A stretch of 64,000 nucleotides of DNA, taken from NCBI RefSeq assembly GCF_018760735.1, contig NZ_JAHHZN010000003.1:124001-188000 (forward strand), given 5' to 3'. Position numbers and translations under genes: made by a program. Below the pieces are notes generated by a model. It saw nothing but the letters and a program-made list of their open reading frames with translations. It did not search any database and was not told the origin of the DNA. Positions 7,918 through 17,761 of the stretch are shown one piece after another (position 1 is the first letter of the stretch; every line of letters begins with the position of its first letter). This DNA is from Hymenobacter piscis. Lineage in GTDB: Bacteria; Bacteroidota; Bacteroidia; Cytophagales; Hymenobacteraceae.

Positions 7918-8730
7918 CTAGCCCTGCCGCTGGTCCTGAAAATCGATCTGGAAAGGGCCCTGCTCCCGGCCGATGGCGTAGAACAACGCCACCTGGTTCA
8001 TGAGGGTGCGGGCGTAAAGGTCGAGGGCGCGGGTTTCGAGGATCTGGTCGTTCTTGACGATGATGAAGCTCACCAGCTCGCCCGGGTAGGCCCCGTCCTC
8101 GCCCACTTCCGGCAGGGCCTCGAAGGGCGACGCCGACTTGACGGGGATGTAGTCCTGCTTGGGCAGACTCATGAGGGTTTTCTCGCCGTAGGGCACGAAG
8201 CCCTTCAGGTGGGAGTAGCGGTAGTTCGGGTTCCAGACCCAGCTGCCGTTGAAGATGTAGTACTCATCGGTGCCCAGACGCAGGAAGTCCCGCAGCGAGA
8301 CGTTGACGCCCACCCGCCAGTTGCTACGCTCCTCCAGGCTCTGCTTGATAATGGCCAGGCGCGTGGGGTCGGCCACGTCGGTCAGGCCCTGGGTCATGCG
8401 GGCCTGGGCCACCAGCTCGCAGCCGGCGTACAGGTTGAGCAGCTGCTGCCGCCAGGCGTTCTGAGCCCCCAACTGGTAGGCATCGGCGCGGGTGAACTCG
8501 AAGAAGTTATAGGTGTAGGGGCCGGCAATGGCCACCCCGTCGCGGCCGTTGGGCTCGGCCCACTCCACCAGGAAGCAGGGGCGCGAGCGGCCATCCACCC
8601 AGGGCAGTTCCCGGTTGAAGGCCACGCGGGTTTGCACGGTTTCAGGATCGATACCCAGCTCCTGGGCAATGTAGTCGCGCACTTCATCCCGGGCCTGCGC
8701 GGCCGATACAACGGTTTTGAGGGTACTCAT
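7918..8730 (-). CDS. conserved hypothetical protein
   Basis: 270 aa, ATG at 8730 (the frame also has a TTG one codon upstream). No signal peptide or membrane segment, so probably cytoplasmic. The composition is normal for a folded protein: many Trp/Tyr/Phe in the middle (WAEPNGRDG, YTYNFFEFTRADAY, GSWVWNPNYRYSHLKGF) and a helical end. I do not recognise a family or a catalytic motif. It is convergent with msrA and lies 104 nt downstream of dapD on the same strand, so it may be transcribed with dapD. Codon use resembles its neighbours. Confidence 0.7.
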   Translation of the reverse strand: MSTLKTVVSAAQARDEVRDYIAQELGIDPETVQTRVAFNRELPWVDGRSRPCFLVEWAEPNGRDGVAIAGPYTYNFFEFTRADAYQLGAQNAWRQQLLNLYAGCELVAQARMTQGLTDVADPTRLAIIKQSLEERSNWRVGVNVSLRDFLRLGTDEYYIFNGSWVWNPNYRYSHLKGFVPYGEKTLMSLPKQDYIPVKSASPFEALPEVGEDGAYPGELVSFIIVKNDQILETRALDLYARTLMNQVALFYAIGREQGPFQIDFQDQRQG

Positions 8731-8834
8731 CAAGCGAAAGAAGTAGGAATAAACGGCCCGCCGGCCAGTAGTAGCCGGGGGCAGTTTACAATGTTAGCGG
8801 TTTTGGCCGGGCTCTCCAACCCGGGCCCGGCGAC

Positions 8835-9659
<825 letters not shown>

Positions 9660-9813
9660 TTCGTTATTCGGCTTTCGTTTTTCGTTATTCGTGGTTTGAT
9701 GGCCGGTTTCCGGCTTATCGGCCTAAAGGTAGCGGATGCGGGGCGAGCCCACCAAGCGCCGGGCGCAATCAACCTGACGCCAGTCGAACAACGGGCAACG
9801 AGTAACGAACAAG
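9660..9813. repeat. inverted heptamer arrays between dapD and glycosyltransferase
   Basis: Next to the dapD start codon lie the units TTCGTTA, TTCGGCT, TTCGTTT, TTCGTTA, TTCGTGG (9660-9694). Just before the glycosyltransferase ATG (9818) lie ACGGGCA, ACGAGTA, ACGAACA in complementary orientation (about 9790-9811). The 95 nt between are not obviously repetitive. The two arrays flank the divergent start codons. Confidence 0.6.
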
Positions 9814-9817
9814 GAAA

Positions 9818-11026
9818 ATGCTTCCCGTAACCATCCTGCTGGCCTCCGTACTCAAGCCCCTCGACGATACCCGCATGCTGGGCAAGTTCGGGCGCACCCT
9901 GGCCGGGCGGGCAGGCACCGTGGTGCACGTAGCTGGCCGGGCCGCCCCCACCCCGCCGGATTTGCCGGCCAATCTGCGCGTGCAGGAACTGCTGCGCGGC
10001 ACCCGCCTGAGCTGGGAACGGCTGGCAGCCCAGCGGCGCTACTGGCAGCTGCTCCAACGCCTGCGCCCGACGGTGGTGTTCGTGCACGCCCCGGAGCTGC
10101 TGCCCGCCACCGTGCTCTGGCAGCTGTGCCACCCCGCAACCCGGTTCGTGTACGACGTGCGGGAAAACTATGCCCTCAACATCCGGACCCAGCGGGTGTA
10201 CCCAGCCTGGGCCCGGGGCCTGCTGGCCGGCCTGGTGCGCCGCCTCGAAACCCTGGCCGCCGCCCGCGCCGCCGCCGTACTACTGGCCGAGCGCAGCTAC
10301 GCCCCGGAGCTGCCCTTCGCCGCCGGAGCCGCGGCCGACTCGGATTCCCACCCTTTCGCCAACAACCAACAACCAACAACCAACAACCAACAACCCGTCC
10401 TTGTCATCGAAAACAAGTATCAGCCTTACGACTCGTGCCCGGTGCCCTATCCGCGCCGCCTGCCCGAGCGCACGCAGCCGCTGCGGCTGGTGTACTCGGG
10501 CACGATTTCGGAGCTGAACGGGATATGGGAAGCCCTGCGCTTCGCGGCCCACCTGCGCACGGTCTGGCCCCTGGCCCACCTCACCATCATCGGATACTGC
10601 CAGCAGCCGGGGCTGCTGCCGCGCCTGCAAGCGGCCGTGGCAGCCAGCGGCGGCGGGGTCACGCTCGTGGGCGGGGCCGGGCTGGTGCCCCACGCCCGGG
10701 TGCTGGCCGAAATCAGGGCCAGCCACCTAGGGCTGCTGCCCTACCGGCCCCACTCCAGCACGGCCCGCTGCATCCCCACCAAATTGTTCGAGTACCTGGG
10801 CGAGGCCCTGCCGCTGGTGGTGCCGCCCAACCCGCTCTGGGTGGCACTGGCCGAAGAGGCGCGGGCGGGTCTGGTTTTCGACTTCCAGCAGCCCGATTAC
10901 CCGCCGGCGCAGGAGCTGGCGGCGGCCCTGGAGCAAGGTCTTTACTACCCCCTGGGGCCGCCACCGGGGGCGTTTTGGCCTCTGGAAGCCGAAAAATTGC
11001 ACTGGCTCATGGATTGTATCAAGTAA
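9818..11026 (+). CDS. glycosyltransferase (GT4-like) with internal heptanucleotide repeat
   Basis: 402 aa, no signal peptide, GT-B fold expected. An N-terminal acceptor half (ILLASVLKPLDDTRMLGKFG, 'RPTVVFVHAPELLP', 'FVYDVRENYA') is followed by a donor half (LRLVYSGTISELNGIWEAL, 'LTIIGYC', 'ASHLGLLPYRPHSSTARCIPTKLFEYL'). The last block resembles the sugar-nucleotide binding site of GT4 enzymes, E in KLFEYL. Probably makes cell-surface polysaccharide or lipid glycans. Residues 181-193 (NNQQPTT NNQQP) are encoded by five copies of CAACAAC and sit in the linker between halves. Gain or loss of one unit would shift the frame. Divergent from dapD. Substrate unknown. Confidence 0.8.
   Translation: MLPVTILLASVLKPLDDTRMLGKFGRTLAGRAGTVVHVAGRAAPTPPDLPANLRVQELLRGTRLSWERLAAQRRYWQLLQRLRPTVVFVHAPELLPATVLWQLCHPATRFVYDVRENYALNIRTQRVYPAWARGLLAGLVRRLETLAAARAAAVLLAERSYAPELPFAAGAAADSDSHPFANNQQPTTNNQQPVLVIENKYQPYDSCPVPYPRRLPERTQPLRLVYSGTISELNGIWEALRFAAHLRTVWPLAHLTIIGYCQQPGLLPRLQAAVAASGGGVTLVGGAGLVPHARVLAEIRASHLGLLPYRPHSSTARCIPTKLFEYLGEALPLVVPPNPLWVALAEEARAGLVFDFQQPDYPPAQELAAALEQGLYYPLGPPPGAFWPLEAEKLHWLMDCIK
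10360..10394 (+). repeat. (CAACAAC)5 heptanucleotide tandem repeat inside glycosyltransferase ORF
   Basis: Five perfect, contiguous copies of the 7-mer CAACAAC. Because 7 is not a multiple of 3, the translated period is seven residues and any change in copy number moves the downstream half out of frame. Confidence 0.9.
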
Positions 11027-11128
11027 CTGCCGACCTTTGCCGCCCGTTTACGGGGCAGGGCTCCGAATTTTTCTACCTTCGGCGCACGCTTTTCTCCTGA
11101 TTGCTCTGCTCCGCAAATCCCCCCAGTG

Positions 11129-12148
11129 ATGAACAACACTCTCCGCAACTCTGAAATTGCCGGCGTCGGCCACTACGTGCCCGAGCGCGTAGTCACCAAT
11201 GCCGAACTTATCCCCCTGATGGATACCACCGACGAGTGGATCCAGGAACGCACCGGTATCAAGGAGCGCCGCTGGTTCAAGGAGGGCACCGATACCACCG
11301 CCAACATGGGCGCCAACGCGGCCCGCAAGGCCCTGGAAATGGCCGGCCTCACGCCCGACGACGTGCAGATGATTGTCTTTGCCACGCTCTCGCCCGATTA
11401 CTTCTTTCCCGGCTCGGGCGTGCTGCTCCAGCGCGAGTTGGGCATTCAGGCCCCCATTCCGGCCTTCGACGTGCGTAACCAGTGCTCGGGCTTCGTGTAC
11501 GCCCTGAGTATGGCCGACCAGTTCATCAAAACCGGCATGTACGATACGGTGCTGGTGGTGGGCTCCGAGATTCACTCTTCGGGCCTTGATATCAGCACCC
11601 GCGGCCGGGCCGTGTCGGTGATTTTCGGCGACGGGGCCGGCGCCGTGGTCCTGCGTCCCTGCACCCGCGAGGGCCAGGGCATCCTGAGCACTCACCTGCA
11701 CGCCCAGGGTGAGCACGCCGAGGAGCTCATTGTGAAGGAACCCAGCTCCAACCGCCAGAACCGCACCGCCTTCATCCAGAACCTGGAAAATGAGGAGGAG
11801 CTCTACCCCTACATGAACGGCCAGAACGTGTTCAAGCACGCCGTGGTCCGCTTCCCGCAGGTAATCAAGGAGGCGCTGGATCAAAACGGGCTGGAGTCGA
11901 AGGACATCGACATGCTCATTCCCCACCAGGCCAACCTGCGCATCACCCAGTTTGTGCAGCAGAAAATGGGCCTTTCGGATGACAAGGTGTTCAGCAACAT
12001 CCAGCGCTACGGCAATACCACCGCCGCTTCCGTGCCCATCGCCCTGAGCGAAGCCGTGCAGGAAGGCCGCATCCAGCGCGGCGACCTAGTGTGCCTGGCC
12101 GCCTTCGGCTCCGGCTTCACCTGGGCCTCCGCTCTGATCAGATGGTAG
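11129..12148 (+). CDS. fabH: beta-ketoacyl-ACP synthase III (FabH-type)
   Basis: 339 aa. Condenses an acyl-CoA starter with malonyl-ACP to begin fatty acid synthesis. The catalytic triad is visible: Cys119 in RNQCSGFVYAL, His266 in IPHQANLRI, Asn296 in YGNTTAAS, plus the C-terminal 'GSGFTWASALIRW'. The ATG at 11129 is preferred over the overlapping GTG at 11126. A TACCTTCG box lies at 11074-11081. No other fatty acid genes adjoin, and Bacteroidota often carry several FabH copies, so a second, specialised role is possible. It ends right at the heptamer-armed inverted repeat 12153-12264. Confidence 0.92.
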   Translation: MNNTLRNSEIAGVGHYVPERVVTNAELIPLMDTTDEWIQERTGIKERRWFKEGTDTTANMGANAARKALEMAGLTPDDVQMIVFATLSPDYFFPGSGVLLQRELGIQAPIPAFDVRNQCSGFVYALSMADQFIKTGMYDTVLVVGSEIHSSGLDISTRGRAVSVIFGDGAGAVVLRPCTREGQGILSTHLHAQGEHAEELIVKEPSSNRQNRTAFIQNLENEEELYPYMNGQNVFKHAVVRFPQVIKEALDQNGLESKDIDMLIPHQANLRITQFVQQKMGLSDDKVFSNIQRYGNTTAASVPIALSEAVQEGRIQRGDLVCLAAFGSGFTWASALIRW

Positions 12149-12152
12149 ATTG

Positions 12153-12264
12153 TCAATTGAGAATTAACAATTAAGAATTAGGAATTAGGAATTGGCCGTT
12201 CAGTAAGTCAGTATCAGGCCTGCTGAACGGCCAATTCTTATTTTTTAATTCTTAATTCTTAATT
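12153..12264. repeat. inverted repeat with heptamer arms and TGCTGAACGG core
   Basis: Left arm made of consecutive 7-mers (AATTGAG, AATTAAC, AATTAAG, AATTAGG, AATTAGG), then GGCCGTTCAG; right side TGCTGAACGG (12221-12230) then CCAATTCTTA and repeated AATTCTT units. The whole can fold into one hairpin. It begins four bases after the fabH stop and ends eight bases before the DtxR-type start codon. Confidence 0.85.
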
Positions 12265-12271
12265 AAAAAAC

Positions 12272-12931
12272 ATGCCCAGCTACACCGAGGAAAACTACCT
12301 GAAGGCCGTCTACAAACTCTCGGAGGCCCAGCCGGGCACCGAGGTGAGTACCAACAGCGTGGCCGAGGAACTCCAGACCCGGCCGGCCTCGGTGACGGAC
12401 ATGCTGCGCCGCCTCGGCGAGAAGGGCCTGCTCCATTACACCCGCTACCGGGGCGTGACGCTGACTACCGAGGGCCGGCGGCTGGCTTTGCTCACCATTC
12501 GCAAGCACCGCCTCTGGGAGGTGTTTCTGGTACAGCACTTCGGCTTCAACTGGGATGAGGTGCACGAGGTGGCCGAGCAGATGGAGCACATCGACTCCGA
12601 GTTGCTGGTGCGCCGCCTCGACGAGTTCCTGGGCTTCCCCCAGCTCGACCCCCATGGCGACCCCATTCCCACGGCCGAGGGCGTGCTGCACCGCCCCCAG
12701 CACCGCCTGCTCGCCGACCTGCGCCCCGGCGACCAGGGCCGGGTAATGGCCGTGCGCAACACCACCGCCCCCTTCCTGCAGTACCTCGACAAAGTGGGCA
12801 TCAACCTCGGCACCCACCTTGAAGTGCTGGATAAGATACCATTTGATAATTCCCTTGAAATCAGAATCAACCAGGAAATAAAATACCTGGTTTCCGCCGA
12901 AGTCAGCCGCAACCTGCTGGTGACGGATTGA
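12272..12931 (+). CDS. DtxR/MntR family metal-dependent transcriptional regulator
   Basis: 219 aa with the DtxR layout: winged helix-turn-helix (about 1-65: 'YTEENYLKAVYKLSE', 'VSTNSVAEELQTRPASVTDMLRRLGEKGLL'), a dimerisation and metal-binding domain (about 70-135: 'RKHRLWEVFLVQHF', 'VHEVAEQMEHIDSELLVRRLDEFLGFPQLDPHGDPIP'), and a C-terminal SH3-like FeoA domain (about 145-219). His and Glu residues of the metal sites are present (H in RKHR, E and H in AEQMEHI, DPHGDPIP). It probably represses Mn or Fe uptake genes when metal is bound; no transporter gene adjoins, so the metal is not known. Its leader is the right arm of the inverted repeat at 12153-12264. Confidence 0.9.
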   Translation: MPSYTEENYLKAVYKLSEAQPGTEVSTNSVAEELQTRPASVTDMLRRLGEKGLLHYTRYRGVTLTTEGRRLALLTIRKHRLWEVFLVQHFGFNWDEVHEVAEQMEHIDSELLVRRLDEFLGFPQLDPHGDPIPTAEGVLHRPQHRLLADLRPGDQGRVMAVRNTTAPFLQYLDKVGINLGTHLEVLDKIPFDNSLEIRINQEIKYLVSAEVSRNLLVTD

Positions 12932-13092
12932 GGCCGAGCGCTCAGTAAAACTGTCATTCCGACGTCGGAGGAACCTGGGTTTGTAGATGGCGGTAGTGTC
13001 CAATTAGCCTGACCCAGCTTCTTTGGGCGTCGGCTTGACCGTTCTGGTGAGGCCCTGATTTTCTACATTCCTTCGACTTCTTCCCCGCCGCC

Positions 13093-14484
13093 GTGGCTGC
13101 CAACTTACCCCTCTCGCTCTCCGACACCATCGTGGCCCTTTCCACCCCGCCCGGGGCGGGGGCCATTGCCCTGGTGCGCCTCTCGGGCCCCCAGGCCATT
13201 GCCCTGACCGACGCCGTGTTTGCCGGCAAGCGCCTGGCCGACCAGCCCGGCCACACCCTGCACTACGGCACCATCCGCGACGGGCAGCGGATTCTGGACG
13301 AGGTGGTCGTGTCACTGTTCCGGGGGCCGCACTCCTACACCCGCGAGGACGTGGTGGAAATCAGCACCCACGGCTCCGACTACATCGTGCAGGAAGTGCT
13401 GGGGCTGCTGCTGCGCCAGGGCGCGCGGTTAGCCGAGGCGGGCGAGTTCACCAAGCGGGCCTTCCTGCACGGGGCCTTCGATCTGGCCCAGGCCGAAGCC
13501 GTGGCCGACCTGATTGCCGCCGACTCGGCCCTGAGCCACCAGGTAGCCCTGCGCCAGATGCGGGGCGGCTTCTCCCAGGAGCTAAAGGACCTGCGCGGAA
13601 GGCTGGTGCACTTCGCGGCCCTGCTGGAGCTGGAGCTGGACTTCGGGGAGGAAGACGTGGAGTTTGCCGACCGCACCGGGCTGGTGCAGCTGCTCCAGGA
13701 AGTGCAGGCCCTGGTCCGCCGCCTGCTGCGTTCCTTCGAGCTGGGCAACGTCATCAAAAACGGGGTGACCACCGTTATTGCCGGCCGGCCCAACGCCGGC
13801 AAGAGCACCCTGCTCAACGCCCTGCTCAACGAGGACCGCGCCATCGTTTCGGACGTGGCCGGCACCACCCGCGACCTGATTGAGGACGAGGTCAGCATCG
13901 AGGGCATCCGGTTCCGGTTTGTGGATACGGCCGGCCTGCGCGACACCACCGACGTAGTCGAATCCATCGGCGTGGAGCGCACCCGCCAGCGGGTTCTGCA
14001 AGCTGCTTTGGTCGTATATCTGTTTGATATCACAACAACTTCCGGCAGCGAACTTGAAGCAGAGATTCAGGCCCTGAACCTGCCGGCCGGCGCGGCGGTG
14101 CTGGCCGTGGGCAACAAGCTCGATGTAGCTTCCGACGCCGAGCTGGCCGCCTTCCAGGCCCGCCCCGACACCGTACTGATTGCCGCCTCCCGTGGCGACG
14201 GCCTGGATGAGCTGCGCGAGGCCCTGCTGGCCCGCGTCCGGCTGGAGGGCCTGGACCGCACCGGGGCCAGCACCATCGTCACCAACCTGCGCCACGCCCA
14301 GAGCCTGGAGCAGGCAGGCCGCCACCTCGACGCCGTACTGGTGGGCCTGAGCACTGGCGGCGGCACCGAGCTGCTGGCCGCCGACCTGCGCCACGCCCTC
14401 AGCGCCCTGGGCCAGATAACCGGCGAAATCAGCAACGACGACCTGCTCACCAGCATTTTCACCCAGTTCTGCATTGGTAAGTAG
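13093..14484 (+). CDS. mnmE: tRNA uridine-5-carboxymethylaminomethyl(34) synthesis GTPase
   Basis: 463 aa, normal MnmE length. Works with MnmG to modify the wobble U34 of certain tRNAs. The N-terminal formyl-THF binding domain (about 5-125) is followed by a helical domain with an inserted G domain: G1 GRPNAGKST (231-239), G2 in 'GTTRDLIED', G3 DTAGL, G4 NKLD. It ends with the obligatory FCIGK, whose Cys is conserved. The start is a GTG at 13093 (GTG GCT GCC AAC); no ATG in frame gives the complete domain, though an upstream alternative cannot be excluded. A TACATTCC box near 13060 could be its promoter. Upstream, 12932-13092 includes a fragment like the TGTCATTCC palindromes. Confidence 0.95.
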   Translation: MAANLPLSLSDTIVALSTPPGAGAIALVRLSGPQAIALTDAVFAGKRLADQPGHTLHYGTIRDGQRILDEVVVSLFRGPHSYTREDVVEISTHGSDYIVQEVLGLLLRQGARLAEAGEFTKRAFLHGAFDLAQAEAVADLIAADSALSHQVALRQMRGGFSQELKDLRGRLVHFAALLELELDFGEEDVEFADRTGLVQLLQEVQALVRRLLRSFELGNVIKNGVTTVIAGRPNAGKSTLLNALLNEDRAIVSDVAGTTRDLIEDEVSIEGIRFRFVDTAGLRDTTDVVESIGVERTRQRVLQAALVVYLFDITTTSGSELEAEIQALNLPAGAAVLAVGNKLDVASDAELAAFQARPDTVLIAASRGDGLDELREALLARVRLEGLDRTGASTIVTNLRHAQSLEQAGRHLDAVLVGLSTGGGTELLAADLRHALSALGQITGEISNDDLLTSIFTQFCIGK

Positions 14485-14486
14485 GC

Positions 14487-14676
14487 CGTCCGTGGGCCGA
14501 ACTTCGGTCCGCAGCCCCGGCTCGATGTAGCAGCAGCTTTGTGGCAGCACCCGAAGTGTCAGGCGTTCCGGGCCCCGCTACGCGGCGCACCATTCTATGA
14601 ACCATAGGCCGCGCTGTGGTTTCCTGGCAGGCAGCAAGGCGCGAGGTCGGGCTACGGGCTGAAGTCCGGCCCAGAT
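14487..14676. repeat. degenerate long inverted repeat downstream of mnmE
   Basis: The ends GGGCCGAACTTCGG (about 14494) and CTGAAGTCCGGCCC (about 14658) are complementary with changes, about 24 of 31 positions by eye, and the centre (near 14595-14610, ATTCTATGAACCATAG) is palindromic. It fills the gap between the convergent mnmE and aldo/keto reductase genes; no ORF or T-rich terminator is apparent. Confidence 0.4.
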
Positions 14677-14678
14677 TT

Positions 14679-15599
14679 CTACCGGTGCTGTTCGTACGCG
14701 TTGGCCGGCACGGCCCGCAGCAAGGCGGCGCGGGCTTCGGCCGGCAGCGGTGGGCACCTGGCCAGTTGCAGGGCTTCGTCCAGTTGGGTTTCGGTGCGCA
14801 GCCCCAGTACGGCAGCCGTGACGCCCGGGGTATCGAGCACGAAGCGGCCGGCTACGGTAGCGGGGGTTTGGCCCAGTTCGATGGCTAGGGCCTGCACGGC
14901 GGCAGCGGCCTGAGCTACCTGCTCGGCCGGGTGGCCGAGGTAGTCGGTAGCGGGTTTACCGGCCAGCCGGCCCTGGGCCAGGGTCCCGCGGGCCAGTACG
15001 CCCACATTGTGCGTGCGCAGGTGACCGAGCATGGCTTCGAAAGGACGCTGATCAAGCAGGCTGAGTTGGAGCATCACGCTGGTCAGGCCGGCGCCGGGTA
15101 CGTACTCGCGGATGACGTTGGGCCGGATGGACGAAATGCCGTAGTGGCGGATTTTGCCTTCCTCCTGCAACCGCCCAAAAGCTTCCAGCACTTCGTCCCG
15201 GTCGTCCTCGAGGGTACCCCCGTGGAGTTGGTAGAGGTCGAGGTAGTCGGTTTGGAGGCGGCGCAGGCTGGCTTCGGCGGCTTGCCGGATGTAGGCGCTG
15301 GTCGGATTCCAGTCCCAACCCTGGCCGTCGGCCCGCCACTGGTTGCCCACTTTGGTGGCCAGCACCACCTCGGAGCGGCAATGGCGGAAGGCGGCCCCGA
15401 ACAATTCTTCGTTGCGGCCGTGGTCGTAGAGGTCGGCCGTATCAAAAAAGGTGATGCCGGAAGCGTGGGCCCGCTGGAGCAGGCGCTGGCCGGCCGCCGC
15501 ATCCGGGTTCAGCGACATGCCGCCAAAAGCTATCCGGCTTAACTGCAGACCGGTAGCGCCGAGGTTGGTGTACTCCATAGGATGAAAATCAAAAGACAT
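14679..15599 (-). CDS. aldo/keto reductase
   Basis: 306 aa, (beta/alpha)8 NADPH-dependent oxidoreductase of the AKR superfamily. Catalytic tetrad visible: Asp and Tyr in FFDTADLYDHG, Lys in LATKVG, His in YQLHGG. Cofactor region near the end: 'GVTAAVLGLRTETQLDEAL'. Cytoplasmic. The start at 15599 (MSFDFHPMEYTNLG) is the longest ATG; MEYTNLG at 15578 is equally possible and closer to family N-termini. Substrate unknown; the sequence is closest in style to the YajO/general-stress type AKRs. Convergent with mnmE; divergent from gltA with 227 nt between. Confidence 0.9.
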   Translation of the reverse strand: MSFDFHPMEYTNLGATGLQLSRIAFGGMSLNPDAAAGQRLLQRAHASGITFFDTADLYDHGRNEELFGAAFRHCRSEVVLATKVGNQWRADGQGWDWNPTSAYIRQAAEASLRRLQTDYLDLYQLHGGTLEDDRDEVLEAFGRLQEEGKIRHYGISSIRPNVIREYVPGAGLTSVMLQLSLLDQRPFEAMLGHLRTHNVGVLARGTLAQGRLAGKPATDYLGHPAEQVAQAAAAVQALAIELGQTPATVAGRFVLDTPGVTAAVLGLRTETQLDEALQLARCPPLPAEARAALLRAVPANAYEQHR

Positions 15600-15764
15600 A
15601 AAGCCGGCGAATACCGGACGTGGAGCGAAAAATAGCGCGAATTAGCGGGGAAAAGTTCGTCGGCATGCCGCACTTGTCAGGCGGGGGGCTTTTCTTTGTG
15701 CTTTACCCCATCTCAAACAACCACCCGGGTGGATTTGTAGTATAGGCGCCAAACACTCACCGGG

Positions 15765-15795
15765 TTTCCGGCCTGCCGGTAATTCGTTAGTTTCG
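15765..15795 (+). promoter_or_regulatory. promoter of gltA
   Basis: TTTC (15765-15768), 19-nt spacer, TAGTTTCG (15788-15795), close to TTTG-N19-TAnnTTTG. It gives a leader of about 25 nt to the ATG at 15827. Confidence 0.65.
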
Positions 15796-15826
15796 CCCTG
15801 CAACCCCACTCTTCAACCAACGCTTT

Positions 15827-17119
<1,293 letters not shown>

Positions 17120-17141
17120 TCGGAATTGCATCCTGACAATC

Positions 17142-17178
17142 AACAAAAAAGCCCGCTTACGCGGGCTTTTTTGTTTTC
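17142..17178. terminator. terminator of gltA
   Basis: AAAAAAGCCCGC TTAC GCGGGCTTTTTT, a textbook hairpin, bidirectional, between gltA and the convergent small secreted protein gene. Confidence 0.92.
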
Positions 17179-17217
17179 AGGTGTTGCTACATATTCAGCA
17201 ACGTAAGCGCTTCATTA

Positions 17218-17580
17218 TCAACGAACATTGACGGCCGTAAACTCCGTGCGCAGGTTTTCATATACGGCGTACTGCTGGGGCTGCAGCGCGGCGGCCAGAT
17301 CCCAGTCATAACGCTGCTGAATATCGGCCAGAGCCTGGTCGAGGGCGTCGCGGTTGGTAGCGAACTGGCTGCGGGCCTGAGCGGTTTCGGTGAGCAAGCG
17401 GATGTTGAGGCGGCGCACTTTCACGTACTCTCCCTCGCTGAGCTTGACTTGTTCGGCAATGCGCCAGGCCATGGCCGTGGCCCGCTCAGCAATGGTGCTA
17501 CCACCGCCGGAAGTAACCTGGGCCAGGCTTCCAGTGGATACGAGTGCGGCAAAGGTCAGGCAAACGAATACCTTTTTCAT
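17218..17580 (-). CDS. small secreted protein, paralogue family A
   Basis: 120 aa with a signal peptide (MKKVFVCLTFAALVSTGSLAQ). The mature part shares with its neighbour (17762-18130) and with 1653-2054 the pattern 'ERATAMAWRIAEQVKLSEGEY.KVRRLNIRLL', then a charged helix and 'Q..YD..L...L.PQQYAVYENL'. It appears to be a short helical periplasmic protein. The two genes at this locus are in tandem, separated by a terminator and separate promoter-like boxes (TTGA-N19-TATATTCA upstream), so they are probably expressed separately. The pattern recalls Spy/CpxP-type proteins, but no LTXXQ motif is clear. Function unknown. Confidence 0.75.
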   Translation of the reverse strand: MKKVFVCLTFAALVSTGSLAQVTSGGGSTIAERATAMAWRIAEQVKLSEGEYVKVRRLNIRLLTETAQARSQFATNRDALDQALADIQQRYDWDLAAALQPQQYAVYENLRTEFTAVNVR

Positions 17581-17715
17581 AACGGTAGTGGTGATTTTGG
17601 TGGAAGATGTGGAAAAGAGAGCGGTATCAGGCAGAAACTTGAATTGAATATATGCTTATTATATGACATAATCAATATTTTATTTACTATTGAGTATTAC
17701 ACATTCTAGTTTTTC

Positions 17716-17760
17716 GACAAAAAACAAAGCCCACCGAATGACGATGGGCTTTGTTTGTCG
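17716..17760 (-). terminator. terminator between the two tandem small genes
   Basis: ACAAAGCCCA...TGGGCTTTGT stem with flanking CGACAAA/TTTGTCG extension; follows the stop of 17762-18130 on the minus strand. Confidence 0.85.
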
Positions 17761-17761
17761 G

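Noticed and set aside
12153..12264. CRISPR array from the short repeats
   Set aside because: The units are 7-8 nt and contiguous, arranged as inverted pairs; no 24-40 nt repeats with unique spacers and no cas genes are present.
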